NCBI GenBank assembly: GCA_015501055.1
Contig: JADNYV010000001.1
Span: 744,001 to 808,000 of the forward strand
Reading direction: 5' to 3'
Length of the DNA stretch: 64,000 nt
Source: Mucidula mucida
Lineage: Eukaryota; Basidiomycota; Agaricomycetes; Agaricales; Physalacriaceae
Of this stretch, positions 46,301 to 58,114 are shown piece by piece. The position numbers were made by a program, and so were the translations under genes. The notes below the pieces were generated by a model. That model had not been told where the DNA came from, did no database searches, and worked only from the letters and a program-made list of their open reading frames with translations. The stretch's first letter is position 1. Each line of letters opens with the position of its first letter.

Positions 46301-47180
46301 CATGCTCAATGTGGCTATCAACGTGGTTGACAGAAGCCTGGGCTTCCGCGTCTACAGCCTCCGCATTATAGAGAATGGCTAGATATCTTGCAGAACATGT
46401 TAGTCGTCGCAAACTTTAAAAGAGAATGCCATTAAACCTCGAGTTTCTCGGTTTCCAAAGTCTCATAGCATATGGAAGATCTAACTCGACGTGTTTTCCT
46501 CGACCATACTCGGCTGGACTGTTCTCTGCATTGGGGATGAACTGCACGGGTGAACTGAGAACAATGAGATGTCGTCAGAAAGTCGTGTTATTGACTCCTC
46601 TTACCGGTAAGATATCAGTAAAGTGCGAAATGCCCGAGCTGGCTCATAGCGCAAGTGACGACCCAAAAAAGGTTTAGGTTCGGTAGAATGGAGGGTGTTG
46701 ATCAAACTAGTCGCCGCCGCAGCATCCTAGAGCATGGAAATAAGAAAGAGCGCATATATGCAGGTTGGAAGACGGTTTGACCTCGCACTGGACAAAAGCA
46801 CAGACGCCGCCCTTCGAGTCACGAACCACCTTGACATTCTTGACTTGCGCGTGCTCCGACAGATGGGAGGAGAGCAAGCGCGCAAGCTCTACTTGGTCAA
46901 TGTTGGTCGGCAGACTAGAAAGTTGGCAATCAAATAAACCGAATGGGGGTATGGTGGACGAGGCGACTAACCTTCCGACGAAGACACTGGCATCGTGGGG
47001 CATCTTTTCGTCCTTTCGCTTGTCCGACGCGTCAAGAGAGGCGTTTTCGTCGTCAGAGTGCTGAGCGTCCCGTAGAGGACCGTTCCGAAGGCTGGGAGAT
47101 GCTGGAGGCGACGACGGAGGCAAGGAATCAAAGCGAGTACCCCAAGAACGTGCAGCGGGGAGCAACTGTTTCGTGGGCAT
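43384..47180 (-). CDS. Multi-RRM RNA-binding protein
   Basis: Large RNA-binding protein with RRM domains and long disordered Pro/Gln/Asn-rich linkers. It starts MPTKQLLPAARSWGTRFDSL at 47180. A first RRM begins ASVFVGRLPTNIDQVELARL and continues VKNVKVVRDSKGGVCAFVQC (about 46780-47000). A second region includes CFEVKWAHRDDCVNALM and a W-A-H-Q-P segment (45870-46020). Another RRM begins TTLFVGGLEMYGPSAWDEEK and continues VANYFRKFGGLESVKVVRP (about 44980-45100), with HNRIFEGRAMRVQLRDCNPP as its last strand. The C-terminal half is low complexity (YPGYANPGMPTGFATPQPTP; SQPPTYMNVPPRMNSG) and ends MTFASPQFA at 43384. Domain order suggests a fungal post-transcriptional regulator; no exact orthologue is claimed. 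Many introns. Confidence 0.8.
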
Positions 47181-48114
47181 TGAATAGAAAGAATAGTTCT
47201 GAGTAGCAGATGGTAAGTGCAAGAGAGGTGGTGGTGGGGGACTGAAGAGAGCTGTCGACCGAATGGGAAGGATAGGCGCATATTTAGAAGAATCACCGGA
47301 CTACTTTCCAAACATCACACTGGCGAGGAAATTCACAATCACAAGTTAACATCCTCCCAATGAGACACGTTTCCCGACGCCCGACGAGGAGCGACGATCT
47401 CGCTGAAAAGACGTCCATGTCATGTCAATTCGAACCCAGATCCCATCGTTCCCGGTTCAACCAACTCTGCTCGTGGTCCGCGGACTCGTTCTGTGCCACG
47501 ACAATTTTTCCGACCGCTGTATTTCTAGAGCACCAGAGACCGCTACAATCACTGGCTACAAGTCCGGTTCTGTGTAAATATCCAGCAGGCTAGCGACTGA
47601 ATGGAGCTAGAGATGGATCATTCAGGAACTTGTTTAGACTTCGATGGCACAGGAATCGACTGAAAAAGAACTCGAAGCTATTCGCGGCCTTGTCTTCGCG
47701 TCGCAAGCGTCCTGAATCCACAATGCAGGTCAACCAGATCTGCACCGGCGTGTGGGAGTAGGGGTTATCTCCTAGTAGGCCAAATTGGTGTAATTGTCCA
47801 GTGCTTCTTAATGGCGTGGGCTTCCTGTAAACCCAACCATCGACCCCGGGATGGTCGGAATAGCGCATACATTCGGCATTGGTTCCATTTAAGTCGCGCG
47901 TTCAGTTTAGGTGCGAATTTAATTCATCTGATCCTCAGTTGTTATGACAGCGAGACGCAGAAAGTAGGACAGAGCCTTGTGGAGCCTGCAGGACGATCCG
48001 AGGCATAGATCAGAGCAGCAAAATTGCGGTCGGGTCCAAGTAGTGTTCAACTCCGACGCTCCCAAATAGGAATCTGATCGACAATTTTCGCTCCTTCAAC
48101 CAATCTACACTACA
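47181..48114. other. Divergent promoter region, RRM gene / RPB6
   Basis: 934 bp between two divergent start codons. Open frames at 47360-47593 and 47590-47868 lack family resemblance. No TATA box was recognised; Pol II subunit genes often lack one. Confidence 0.4.
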
Positions 48115-48801
48115 ATGTCGGAAGACGGCGATTATGGCGGCGGCGGAGGCGGCGACTACGACGACTATGCTGGTACTGGGTACGACTTATGAGTCTTTAC
48201 GTCCATCTGGCATATTTCTTACTTTCTCTTCAAGTTTTGCTGAGGATATTGTGTGTATACCGTCTATTAGTGCTCCTACCCAATACATTTCTTACCAGGC
48301 CCTCGCGTGATTCGCTTAATAGGATGACGGCTACGATCTTTTGAACCAAGACGCCGAAGGACAGGGAGAAGACGGCGAGAATGGTGGGGAGGATGCACAG
48401 ATGAATGGCATCAACGGGGCGGAGAATGAACAAGAGATGGGCAATGCGGAAGATGATGCAGCGGTTGCTGCCGGCGCTGGGCTGGCAGGAGAGCGACAAG
48501 CGAACAAGGAGAGGATAACAACACCGTACTTGACCAAGTACGAGAGAGCACGAATACTTGGAACGAGAGCTCTGCAAATCAGGTAAATGGATGATCCTTG
48601 ACATTTTACCTCTTCTTTAAATTGACAAATGTTATCCTCCAGTATGAACGCGCCTGTATTGGTTCCCCTCGACGGCGAAACCGACGCGCTGCAGATCGCC
48701 ATCAAAGAACTCTCACAACGAAAAATTCCTTTGATTATTCGCCGCTACCTACCCGATGGCAGTTTTGAGGATTGGAGCGTTCATGAACTGATTACGGACT
48801 G
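48115..48801 (+). CDS. RPB6: RNA polymerase common subunit Rpb6 (RPABC2)
   Basis: Subunit shared by RNA polymerases I, II and III that stabilises the clamp. It starts [20 protein letters not shown] in the usual acidic/glycine N-terminus. A 16-nt microexon at 48235-48250 encodes FAEDI between two introns; the third exon starts [13 protein letters not shown] at 48323. After an acidic linker the conserved core reads [24 protein letters not shown], an intron, [40 protein letters not shown] and [13 protein letters not shown], ending at TGA 48799. The core is full length; the acidic region is longer than in yeast. All junctions are GT-AG and in frame. Confidence 0.96.
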
Positions 48802-48997
48802 AAGGAGCCAGTGGCCTGCGGCTTTTGTAGAAGTTGTGTACTTTATTTTTCGCGAGGTTTTCCAGAATCGATGTAATATACAAAAATTGCGACCATGATG
48901 CATAGCGCGAGGATCCAACAGTGAATGAGGTAGCGATATAAGTTACATGCAACGAAAATAATATGGAGATGCAGCAAAATGTCGTCGAAATATACTA

Positions 48998-50727
48998 CTA
49001 AATCACCACCTCCACTTGGAGGTTTCTCCCCGTTCGACTTCGAGCGCGCTTGGGTTCCCCAGCCTTCTTTGTAGTGGTCGGCGCGCGCGCCGGCTTCACA
49101 TTGCCTTGTGGGCGGGGGGAGGCGGTCATGTCTTGCATGGAAAGGTCGATGATAGCATCGATTTCTTCGAAGTCGTCAACGTCAATCACGTTGTTGGTGC
49201 TGTTCCCAAACAGAAGTCCCCGTTCTTCTGGTTCCAGACCAACTTTCTCTCCGTTATGTATCCGGCGCTTGGATGGACTGGAATCGAGGTCGTTGTAATG
49301 CGATCCTCCTTGACGCCGCTTGGTGGGAGAACTAGGCGAACTCGTCGACTTCGGTTTAACAATGGACAGTCCTGAGAGATCAGGTGTACTGAGAATCATG
49401 TCGGAAGCCGTTTGTGGCGGCACATTTTCGACGTCATGAGATTTCTTTATGTCTGTTTCCCGGGAATTAATATAGGAATGTTGAAGGTGCACAGTATTCC
49501 TGACCTTTCGATTTGCCTTTAGCACCAAGCGCTGTCCGAACATCCTTCACAACTTTGAGTGGGGACAACATGCTGATATCTCCGTCAAGTGTTGACTGAA
49601 CTTCCCAATCAGCGGGTCGCGACTTCCTCCAATCCTCTTCGACCTTGCTAACCCACGCATCGGTTTCCCCAGACACGTGGTAGTCGATGATGTCTGACCA
49701 GTCTCCTCCCGGGGCCGTCTTATTGACATAGATGACTTTGCCTGCCCAGCGCTTCCCTTTCGCAGTGCTCGCAGAAGGATGGTTGTGGACGGCGTTGGCA
49801 AACTCTTTAACGAGCTTCTTGAAACCATGGACTTTCAGAGAGGTACCCATGATGATGAGCATGTCTGGCTTCTTGTTGAGATCGCTGGTCTGAATTGTGC
49901 CTATGTCGTCACCGAGAGGATGCGCTTCATCATACAGGACGATGGAAGGGCGGAGGGAGCCGACGCTAGTGGCGCGAGCGGAACGCGCAATACGAGCTTC
50001 ACCTATTGGAGTAACATGTTAGTTTCAAGCCTTTGCGGAGCGAGAAGCGATCTCACATCGTAGTGTGCAATCGGGACATGGTGGTGAGAGGCCATCATTG
50101 AATATTTCGATATGTTCCGGAGTGCAAAGATAGTCAGCGGAACAGGAGTTGCAACGGACGCGATGGATGTCGCCATGAAGTTGAACGTTTCGAACATCTT
50201 TGGCATTGATCTTGGACTTGCTGCGAGATGAGGTCGATTTAGCCTCTGCACTTGCGCTCCCTAGAAGACCGGCTCGCTCCTCCAGACCATCAATGTTCTG
50301 GGTATAGGAACGAAGGAGTTTCTTTTTGGAATCCAGAAGTTTTATGAAGCGATGGGTAGGTGTCGGCGAGGCGTTGTCGACAGACTGCTTCAACTGTGAA
50401 ATGAAGGTGTAGAATACTGATGTGGAGGTGGTATCCCGGAAGAGAGACGCGTTGAACAGCTCCTGGCCTTTTAGGACTACGTTTGGATATCGTTCCTTTA
50501 CCATAGCGTATAGACCGTCGGAGGAGCGGAAATCCTGCAGAGAACAGGTCAGTGCGGTATTTCGCTGGCAGAGGAGGACTGACAGGAATACCCGACGAGC
50601 AAGATATCCCGGCTCCTGTTACAACCACTATCTTCTTGCACTTTGCGACCGACAAGGAGACATCGTTCAGCGTGCGACGCGTTGGGCCATCCGCAAGACC
50701 ACCGTTGAGGTCGAGAGTGACGGTCAT
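48998..50727 (-). CDS. Sirtuin, Hst3/Hst4-like histone deacetylase
   Basis: NAD-dependent deacetylase of the Sir2 family; the fungal Hst3/Hst4 branch removes H3K56 acetylation. It starts MTVTLDLNGGLADGPTRRTL at 50727. It shows KKIVVVTGAGISCSSGIP and, after an intron, DFRSSDGLYAMVKERYP, then LLRSYTQNIDGLEERAGL and QLHGDIHRVRCNSC with the catalytic His. The zinc ligands are CNSC and CPDC. Then come PSIVLYDEAHPLGDDIGTIQ, MLIIMGTSLKVHGFKKLVKE, VIYVNKTAPGGDWSDIIDYH. The tail after about residue 340 is Ser/Pro-rich and basic (PTKRRQGGSHYNDLDSSPSK) and ends QVEVVI at 48998, suggesting nuclear targeting. Hst3/4 subfamily placement rests on the YDEAHPLGDDIG stretch and the VNKTAPGGDWSDIIDYH motif. Confidence 0.9.
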
Positions 50728-51502
50728 CACTATGAGTGTGAGAGACAAGAAGATAGAGGCAAAGTGCGGCCCAACTATTTTGGGAATCCAAACAAAGGTA
50801 ACTATCACATGATCGTGACATGTAACGCGACGCGGGGCCGACAGGCGTACCTTGTACTACAGTCAATGCTTGATATTCGAGGTAATTCTCCGCCTTGTTC
50901 ATCAAGTCTTTCAGAGCCTGGCTTCTTCAGCGTGTACAGTCATCCGGTCTAGTCTCAAAGTCTTTCTCTTTCATTTAGTAGACTTCCATGTCACCAACAC
51001 TACGCCGGCAAGTACTGTACAACGTGCCTGACAAAGAAGATGTCGTAGTGCTCGCTATCTCCGTCGATCTCATCTTGCATTTTCTTCGAAACATTACCGA
51101 ATCGCAAAGCCATGTCGCGTACTTAAAATTGACGATGGCGGCAACCCACACGATTCTGTTCTTCGCACATTAATCGTGTTTCATGACTGAGTAGACTTAG
51201 GTCTAAATGGCTCCAGATGCTCATGAGACCTGAGAGGAAGATGGTATAGGCGTCGCTAGCGCTGGTCAACGTGTTGCTGTGCTCGGCGTCGCGTCAATCA
51301 CGTGTCCGTAATTATGCCCCAACAAAGTTCATGTCGTACTACGCGAGCGCACTCCACATATAATGCCTTTTTATTAGCCTCTGACCTCATTTTGTCTGCA
51401 GAATGACCCATATAATATTGAAACACATAGACAATTTGTTCCCAGTCCGACTGATGTTAGTGGATCGCAATGAAGCCACTTTGGTTGTTATCACCCTTGG
51501 CG
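50728..51502. other. Intergenic, sirtuin upstream / SDR downstream
   Basis: 775 bp without a convincing gene. The open frame at 50988-51173 has no family resemblance or splice partner. No repeats or RNA genes recognised. Confidence 0.35.
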
Positions 51503-52783
51503 CTACAATCGCAACTTCTCCGCAACCAGTTGTTCGCACAAGTTCCAGAAGTCTTCAGCTAATCCTTTATCGTCTGCATAAGCTTTCTTCGCAGTGACTT
51601 GTGCGATAGGTTCGAGGTAAGCAGCCCTATGATATTTGTGAGCTCTCGCTCCAGTTCGTGTAGCTTCTAGACTTACCTCAAATCCTTCTCTTCAACTTCG
51701 GGTGATGTAGCAGCGTAGAGTGAATTCAGAGCCCCTTGGTAGGGCGTAAGAAGAACGAGCCACCCAAGACCCAAAAGAGGTTTGATGATGGGCCACGATT
51801 GCACCATTCCTGAAGCATAGATAATTAAGCTGCTGGAAAATCCACGACAAGCACCTACCTCGAGTAAGCTCGGTATTAACAGTCCCAGGATGCACTGAAA
51901 GGCAGTATACTCCTGTCCCCTCTAACCGTTTCTGAAGCTCATTCGTAAACAGTATGTTCTATAATACTATCAACGAAATCCAGCCGACAAAGATGTAAAC
52001 ACTCACTGAGAGTTTTCCATTGCCATAACGATTCCAAGTCGATCGACACTTCTGGTTCAGATCGTCCAATGTCTTGAAGTTTGGGTTTTGAGCTAGTTGA
52101 TATCCTTTGCTCGTTACATTGACAATACGAACGTGAGATCCCGGTTTTGAGGCTGTGTCCTTCAGAGTAGGAAGAAGAGCCATTGTCAGCGCAAAGTGCC
52201 CTGCATGAAAGCCGCATCAGTAACCTAAAATGGGCGCGTCTAGTAAAGCAGCGAACCTGTTCCATTACAAGCTTGAATTTCAATGCCATCTGGACCAATT
52301 TCGTAGGGAGTAGCCATCTATCGCGCTGGCGTAAGTACTTCACTTTGATGGTCTGTATACTCACAATGCCAGCATTATTGATGAGCATGTCAAGACGCGT
52401 TTCGTGTTGAAGAAACTCTTCAGCGGCTGTTTTCGCGGTCTGCATGCGAAGAAGATCAAAGTTGATGTACTTGATCATAGCCTCGGGGGTCTCCTTCTTC
52501 ACAGATTCGATGGCTTCCAAGACTCGAGATTCATTCCGCGAGAGTATGCTATGGCATTGAGAGTAAATACACAATAAAGCAAATACAACTTACTATACTC
52601 TGGTACCACGACGGGCGAGTTCCCGAACAGTGGCAATGCCAATACCAGTGTTGCCTCCGGTGACAATGGCGACGCGACCTGCCAGAGTTCAGTTAGTATA
52701 CGTGACCGCTCGAGGAGACACGAACCAGTCAAGTCAGGCATATCGGAGGCATCCCAGCTTTTTCCAAAGAGACCAAATAACAT
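51503..52783 (-). CDS. Short-chain dehydrogenase/reductase (retinol-dehydrogenase-like)
   Basis: NAD(P)-dependent oxidoreductase of the classical/extended SDR type; substrate unknown. It starts [20 protein letters not shown]. After an intron the cofactor loop reads [20 protein letters not shown] (TGxxxGIG). It continues [20 protein letters not shown], a structural [10 protein letters not shown] (NNAG), [40 protein letters not shown] and [19 protein letters not shown]. The catalytic YGNGK (YxxxK) is followed by [34 protein letters not shown]. The last exon encodes [20 protein letters not shown] and ends LVAEKLRL at TAG 51503. Eight or so short exons, all in frame. Confidence 0.9.
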
Positions 52784-53385
52784 GTTTTCGCCTGCACTAC
52801 ACCAGCAGCTATAGTATAAGATGCGAAAAGACTATGAGTTAGCAAAGGAAGGTAGCGTGAGTACATACACGTGTACTTTTCCCATCAACTTCCTGCCAAG
52901 CGGCAATCGCTTCCAGTTGAGAGCGAGGCTATCATGATGGACTCAAAACCGGATCTTCTGTTCCCGTATTTCAGTGACACTGTGCGTGTACGGGCACGCC
53001 GTGGGCAGGACCCTGGCCCCAAGTTGAAGTTGTAGATCCGCGCTTCGGTCCGCACTCATCGACTTGCACTGATCTTCCTATTTACTCGGCCAGGCCGTGC
53101 TTCTCACAGATGTACTTTGCGTACATCATTCGTAAATCTGTTTCGTCTTCGTTCAAGAATTATCCCAGTCAAGGAGTCCGGCCCATCCATCCTCGCTCTG
53201 TCCATCTGTTACTGATTCCTGGTTTCACATCAATCTACATCTCTTTGTTGATCAAATGCATCTTCCTTGGCGCCTGAAGAGCTATGCACATCTAACAATG
53301 CACTAACTTCGGAGTGAGGAAAACGCCAAAGTCTATATAAAAGGTTTAGAACTAGCGGAATTCTGGAACAAGCACTTTCAAGACG
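52784..53385. other. Divergent promoter region, SDR / 7TM gene
   Basis: 602 bp between divergent start codons. The 7TM side carries a TATA-like element at 53334; the rest holds no recognisable feature. Confidence 0.35.
53334..53343 (+). promoter_or_regulatory. TATA box of the 7TM gene
   Basis: TATATAAAAG lies 43 bp before the ATG at 53386, the clearest TATA element noticed. It implies a very short 5' UTR of roughly 10-20 nt. Confidence 0.5.
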
Positions 53386-54729
53386 ATGTCGACCCGTCCT
53401 GCCATCATACCTCCCTTCGTCGCTGCCATCCTCAAAGAGTACACCGATGCTATCCGACCTGCGATTGGGTTTATGCTGATCTCAGCTGTGTTTACCGCAT
53501 TCCTCATCCCTCTCTTCTTCATGCTCCTTTCTATGTCAACGGTCTCCTCTCGAAAGAGGCCTATCTTTATCATCAATACTCTTTCCATCCTCCTCGGACT
53601 CGTCTTAGGCATTTTGAGCATCCATCTCTCAGTGAGTTTCCCCAGAAACAACGGAACTAAGCCCAACCTCTGGCAGGTTACCGGAATTCTTAACCCTCTC
53701 GTCCAAAGCAATGCTAAAGAAGGTACGAGGTTTCTGCATTGAGTCGACGTTCTATACTCACGTGACTGTCTTAGTATTTGCTTACGGTGTCTTCTTTGTG
53801 TGGCTTCCCTGGATAACAGAATTCGTCCTTATCTTCCGAGTTCTTGTCGTTTACAGCGCTTACTCTCGCGCTCGTCTGGCTATGATCATCGCCTTCCCCG
53901 TCGTCATGAAACTCGCACGAGCGGGCATCTTTATACACTTCCTCGTCCTATGGAGACAGCTGACTGCGACGAGCACCGTCCAGCAGTACATCATAGCCGA
54001 GGGTGTTCCACGCTGGATTCACGAAAGTGGATGGATTTTGGAATTGATCGACAATATGTATGCCCTTTCTCTCGTGAAGACCTCGTGTACTCACCCGTGT
54101 CAGGTATATATCGGCGCTGTTCCTCTGGCAGCTGGCATCGCGAGGCCACATTTTCAACGGCCAGAGTGTTGGACGTCAGTCCGACGGTGGTAAATGTATG
54201 TCTTGGAAGTTTATAATCCTTCAGACTTTGTGTTGACAGACATGACTAGACTCTGTCACCAATCAATTGCGCATTCTTTTCTGGATCGCCTCTACCAACT
54301 TGATATTCCCGAGTATGTGTCTTTGTTCGATTCTCTGTTACCTTTCTCACTTCTCAAATTGTCGATTCCAGTTATCTTTGGCGTCATTGAGATTGCCTTC
54401 CTATTCCAGCCTCAACTCCAACTTACTGCTAGCATGGTCTACAGTGCTAACATCTACGTTTCAGTTGTCTCGACCGTTTTCGCCTCTGGTAGGAAGATTC
54501 TTGAGTTATTACGACCCCCTTTCTGATCCTCTCTTTTCTCTTTCTAGTGTGGGCATCAACATCACCCTTCAGAGACACGGCGGCGTTACAAAATGACCAA
54601 CCTGTTCGAGACGGGTCCAAAAGCGAGAAACTTGAGCCTCTGGCGTTCGTTGGGAACTCAAGACGACAGACGCACTCATTCGCCACGATATCAGTCACGC
54701 CCACGGAATCATCCAGGTCGAGCGTATAA
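53386..54729 (+). CDS. Seven-transmembrane protein, Agaricomycete family, unknown function
   Basis: Multi-spanning membrane protein of a receptor-like family expanded in mushrooms; ligand and function unknown. It starts MSTRPAIIPPFVAAILKEYT. Hydrophobic segments in order: IGFMLISAVFTAFLIPLFFM; ILLGLVLGILSIHLS; VFAYGVFFVWLPWITEFVLI; AMIIAFPVVMKLARAGIFIH; YISALFLWQLASRGHIF (after an intron); LRILFWIASTNLIFP; VIFGVIEIAFLFQPQLQL to ANIYVSVVSTVFAS. The polar C-terminal tail begins VWASTSPFRDTAALQNDQPV and ends TPTESSRSSV at TAA 54727, probably cytosolic. The layout is GPCR-like, but I see no Ste3, Ste2 or cAMP-receptor signature. Five or six short introns. Confidence 0.75.
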
Positions 54730-54988
54730 ACCAAATTTAGCTAGTGAAAATCTGAGCTTTATGGAGAGTACCTGATCTGGTGTCAACACCTTCTCTACCA
54801 CGTAGTCTTTGATGCAACTGCTTTTGCCTGTGCCAGACCTTGAAAGAGCTGATGCGCACGTATGTTTACAGTCTAAGATCTGCGCCGTGCATAAGCAGGC
54901 GCAGGCCACTGAAGACGAAGAAGATAAATTACAAGTAAACCGCAAGTGTAATACAGACGTCACTAATAGACATTAGACAGTGAAAAGT

Positions 54989-56361
54989 TCAGCTTTCATA
55001 TGCTGTGAACGATTGAGAAGGCTGCAATGATGGACGCAAAGACAGGCTTACCATTCGACAAAGACGGGCAACAAGCCCGGCGAGCTGTATTAAAGTGCCA
55101 ACTCCCTCTAGGATTCGCATGTGAGTAAATCCAATTTCCTAGAGTCGCAATCAGACCGAGCACCGTAGCAAGCGGGGATTCACAAACCTTGATGTATTCC
55201 AATTTTGTGTATTCAGGAATTCTATCACCATAAGAACATGAGGAGATAGAAGCGACGAAACTTACTCGTCAAAAGTCTTGACCACACGAAATATTGTAAC
55301 TACGATGTCGACAGCGCTGTAACCCTGTTCCCAGAGGTCGTTCAACTTCTCCATGGCCTGGTTTACGTCGCTTTTGAGACACGCGCGCATCATAGCCTGA
55401 ACGAGAATCGGATGTGGCTGGTCGCAGACCTTGAAGACATTGTCGCCAGAAACGAAGCCGAAGCCGGAATGTGTTGATTGCAGGTTGTTGATGGCCTGTC
55501 GCATATCTCCCTCGGACGTGAATATCAGAGCAGTGAGGCCATCGTCGTTATATTGGACCTGCAAATGCGTTGAAACAGGTTACAAAAGGGAAACGCGAAA
55601 CACACTTTCTCCGAATCACATATCGATAAGAGACGCGCCAATATCTCTTGATCACGAAGTTTGGCGTATCTCAGAATAGCGCAACGACTTTGTATAGGCT
55701 CGATGATCTTATTGCTCATGTTGCACGCTAAACAGAATCGAGTAGTATTGGAGAATATTTCCATGGTTCGTCGTAAGGCTTGTTGGGCTCCTGCGGTCAT
55801 GCTGGGCAATGTCAGAAAGGACCATTTGCAGTGTGAGACTGTTACCTGTCTGCTTCATCGAGAATGACGATTTTATGTCGTCCAGGTGGTAGGGTCACTT
55901 TCTTCTGAGCAAAAGTCTTTATTTTGTTTCGTACGACGTCGATACCTCTGAGTTTACGTTAGGTGCACGCCATCATGTAGACATGATCAAACCTTTCGTC
56001 CGACGCGTTCAATTCAAGTACACCTTCCTTGTAGGCGTCTCCAAGTAGTTGATGGGCCAAACAATGTATGCTGGTCGTTTTACCGATACCGGGCATGCCC
56101 TGAGAGAAGCTACCGACGTGTCTGCATCGTGTTTATCGCACGTACCGATATAATGATATGAGGGCAGTTTCCGTCTCGCGCGATGACTTTTAGTCGGTCA
56201 ATTGTGTCAGAGTTGCCGACAACGTCGTCGAGAATGTTCGGGCGATATTTCTCCACCCTGAAGACAATAAGCATAAGATGCAAGCTAGCAGGTTGTAATT
56301 ACCATGGCAGCTCGTAGGGTATATCTGTGCCATTCGTTTCCTTTGAGCTCGAGGGTGCCAT
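54989..56361 (-). CDS. RFC4: Replication factor C subunit 4 (human RFC2 type)
   Basis: Small AAA+ subunit of the RFC clamp loader that loads PCNA. It starts [20 protein letters not shown]; after the intron [37 protein letters not shown], Walker [60 protein letters not shown] with Walker [47 protein letters not shown] (SRC motif) and [20 protein letters not shown]. The collar region is [20 protein letters not shown] and FIKEIG-like [20 protein letters not shown]. It ends FTAYES with TGA at 54989. Yeast Rfc4 equals human RFC2. Confidence 0.95.
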
Positions 56362-56443
56362 GAGACGCGACGTGTCACATCACATGTAACACTTTCGTGC
56401 TATTGACCTGGAACGCGTTAGCCAAACAGTGTCTTGTACTCTC
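56362..56443. promoter_or_regulatory. 82-bp divergent promoter, RFC4 / mitochondrial SerRS
   Basis: Start codons of RFC4 (minus, 56361) and the SerRS gene (plus, 56444) lie 82 bp apart, almost the same spacing as SNX4/PTM1-like. It includes ACGCGT (56413-56418), the MluI cell-cycle box core bound by MBF-type factors that control S-phase genes such as RFC subunits. Confidence 0.5.
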
Positions 56444-58019
56444 ATGTCGAGCTTGGCGCGTTGTGCTCGTCGGACATCCTTAAGTCTCCATTTCAGTGAG
56501 TCTTCTTATTATCCTCCTTAAATATCTAAACAAACCCAGGCCAGCGCGTGCAGCGATGCTTTATTTCGACAGATCCTCTTTCTTCTCGAATGGCCGGTGC
56601 CCTGCGAGGTCCACGTCTAAAATACGAAGACATCTCTGACAACGTCGTCTACAAGACTTCGAACGCGATAAATCGAAAAGCCACCATTTCTGCCGACGGA
56701 ATTCAATCCGTGGTCCGTGATTGGAAGATACGGAAAGAGTTAACCAGCAAACTCAATACCAAACGAAATTTGCGTTCCTTGAATGGAGACAACATTCAGC
56801 GCTACATCAAGGAGAAGAACAAGGAGGCCCATGCAGCTGCTATCGAAGAGGCAAAGCAACTAAAGACAGAAATCACGCAACTCGAAATACAGGTCGCAGA
56901 GCTCGAGCAGGGTCTGCTCGATCTGGCCCTTCAAATACCGAACGACACCCATCCCCAATCACCTCTCGGTCCCGAGTCTGCTGCCATTACCTTATCCACC
57001 CATGGGCCAACACCTCTTCCCGCTTCTCCTTCGCGCGACCACTACGCGATATGTCAGGCTTTACAACTCGTTGACTTTCAGAGCGGCGCCACTGTCACCG
57101 GCTCGTCATGGTACTATCTCAAAAACGAAGCTGCACTCCTCGAATTAGCCCTCGCCAACTTTTCCATCTCCATGGCTGTCAAACATGGTTTCACCCCCGT
57201 CCTCACGCCTGATGTTGTTCGCGCCGACATCGCGAACCGATGCGGTTTCCAGCCAAGAGACCCGCTCTCCGATCCTCCCAAGTCTCAGATGTATCAGGTA
57301 GACGCCGGCTCATCTGCTCCTGATCTTGTCCTATCGGGTACAGCTGAAATTCCATTGGGAGGGATGTGCGCAAACCGCATATATGCACCAGGCGCGTTAC
57401 CGCTCAAACTTGTAGGCCTGGGCCATGCATTCCGCTTGGAGGCCGGTGCGAGCGGTGCTGATACGCGAGGGCTCTATCGGGTACATCAGTTCTCAAAGGT
57501 TGAATTATTCGCTGTCACCGAGGCAGATGCCAGTGAGCAGATGATGGAAGAGATGAAGAACCTACAGGTAGCGATCTATAGCGCGCTGGGATTCCCGTTC
57601 CGGTACGTTTATTCGTTCTTTCCGTGCTCTTTGGTGCTCAACAATATCTTAGAGTACTAGACATGCCAACAGAGGAGCTCGGAGCTAGTGCATATAGGAA
57701 ATACGACATGGAGGCTTGGATGCCGGGACGGGGCAACTGGGGAGAGATATCCTCTCTTTCCAATTGCACTGACTACCAAGCTCGTCGTTTGCTGATCAAG
57801 TATCAGAAATTCGATCCCGCCGCCCAGTCGCATGATAACCTCTACGCGCATACATTAAATGGCACTGCTGCCGCCATACCGAGACTTATCGTTGCTCTGC
57901 TCGAAAATGGAACGAAATTCGACACAGACAACAACATAATAGCCATCGAACTTCCGAGTGTTCTTCGACCATTTTGGCTCGATAATGGTAGTGGCAGAAA
58001 TCTCATTTCATGGGTGTAA
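56444..58019 (+). CDS. Seryl-tRNA synthetase, mitochondrial
   Basis: Class II synthetase charging mitochondrial tRNA-Ser. ATG at 56444 opens a first exon MSSLARCARRTSLSLHFS, an Arg/Ser-rich presequence; after an intron SQRVQRCFISTDPLSSRM follows. An N-terminal coiled-coil arm (residues about 70-150) includes KEKNKEAHAAAIEEAKQLKT. The catalytic domain shows TGSSWYYLKNEAALLELALA (motif 1 region), FTPVLTPDVVRADIANRCG, LVLSGTAEIPLGGMCANRI, motif 2 HAFRLEAGASGADTRGLYRV with HQFSKVELFAV, LDMPTEELGASAYRKYDMEA, WMPGRGNWGEISSLSNCTDY and motif 3 HTLNGTAAAIPRLIVALLEN. It ends SGRNLISWV. One further intron lies at about 57603-57652. Confidence 0.93.
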
Positions 58020-58114
58020 TTTCTGCAGTACTATATAGGTGATATCAACAATAAATACCATCGCCCAGATTTTGCAAATATACCAAAGGGTGCGAGGAGG
58101 ATTGCGTCGCCGAT

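Noticed and set aside
47395..47455. tRNA gene on the minus strand (GGTTCGAATT-like B box)
   Set aside because: The B box lacks the CC end, and no A box or acceptor-stem pairing could be found.
51939..52574. 211-codon frame as a complete protein
   Set aside because: It reads through introns of the SDR gene; only its spliced parts match the family.
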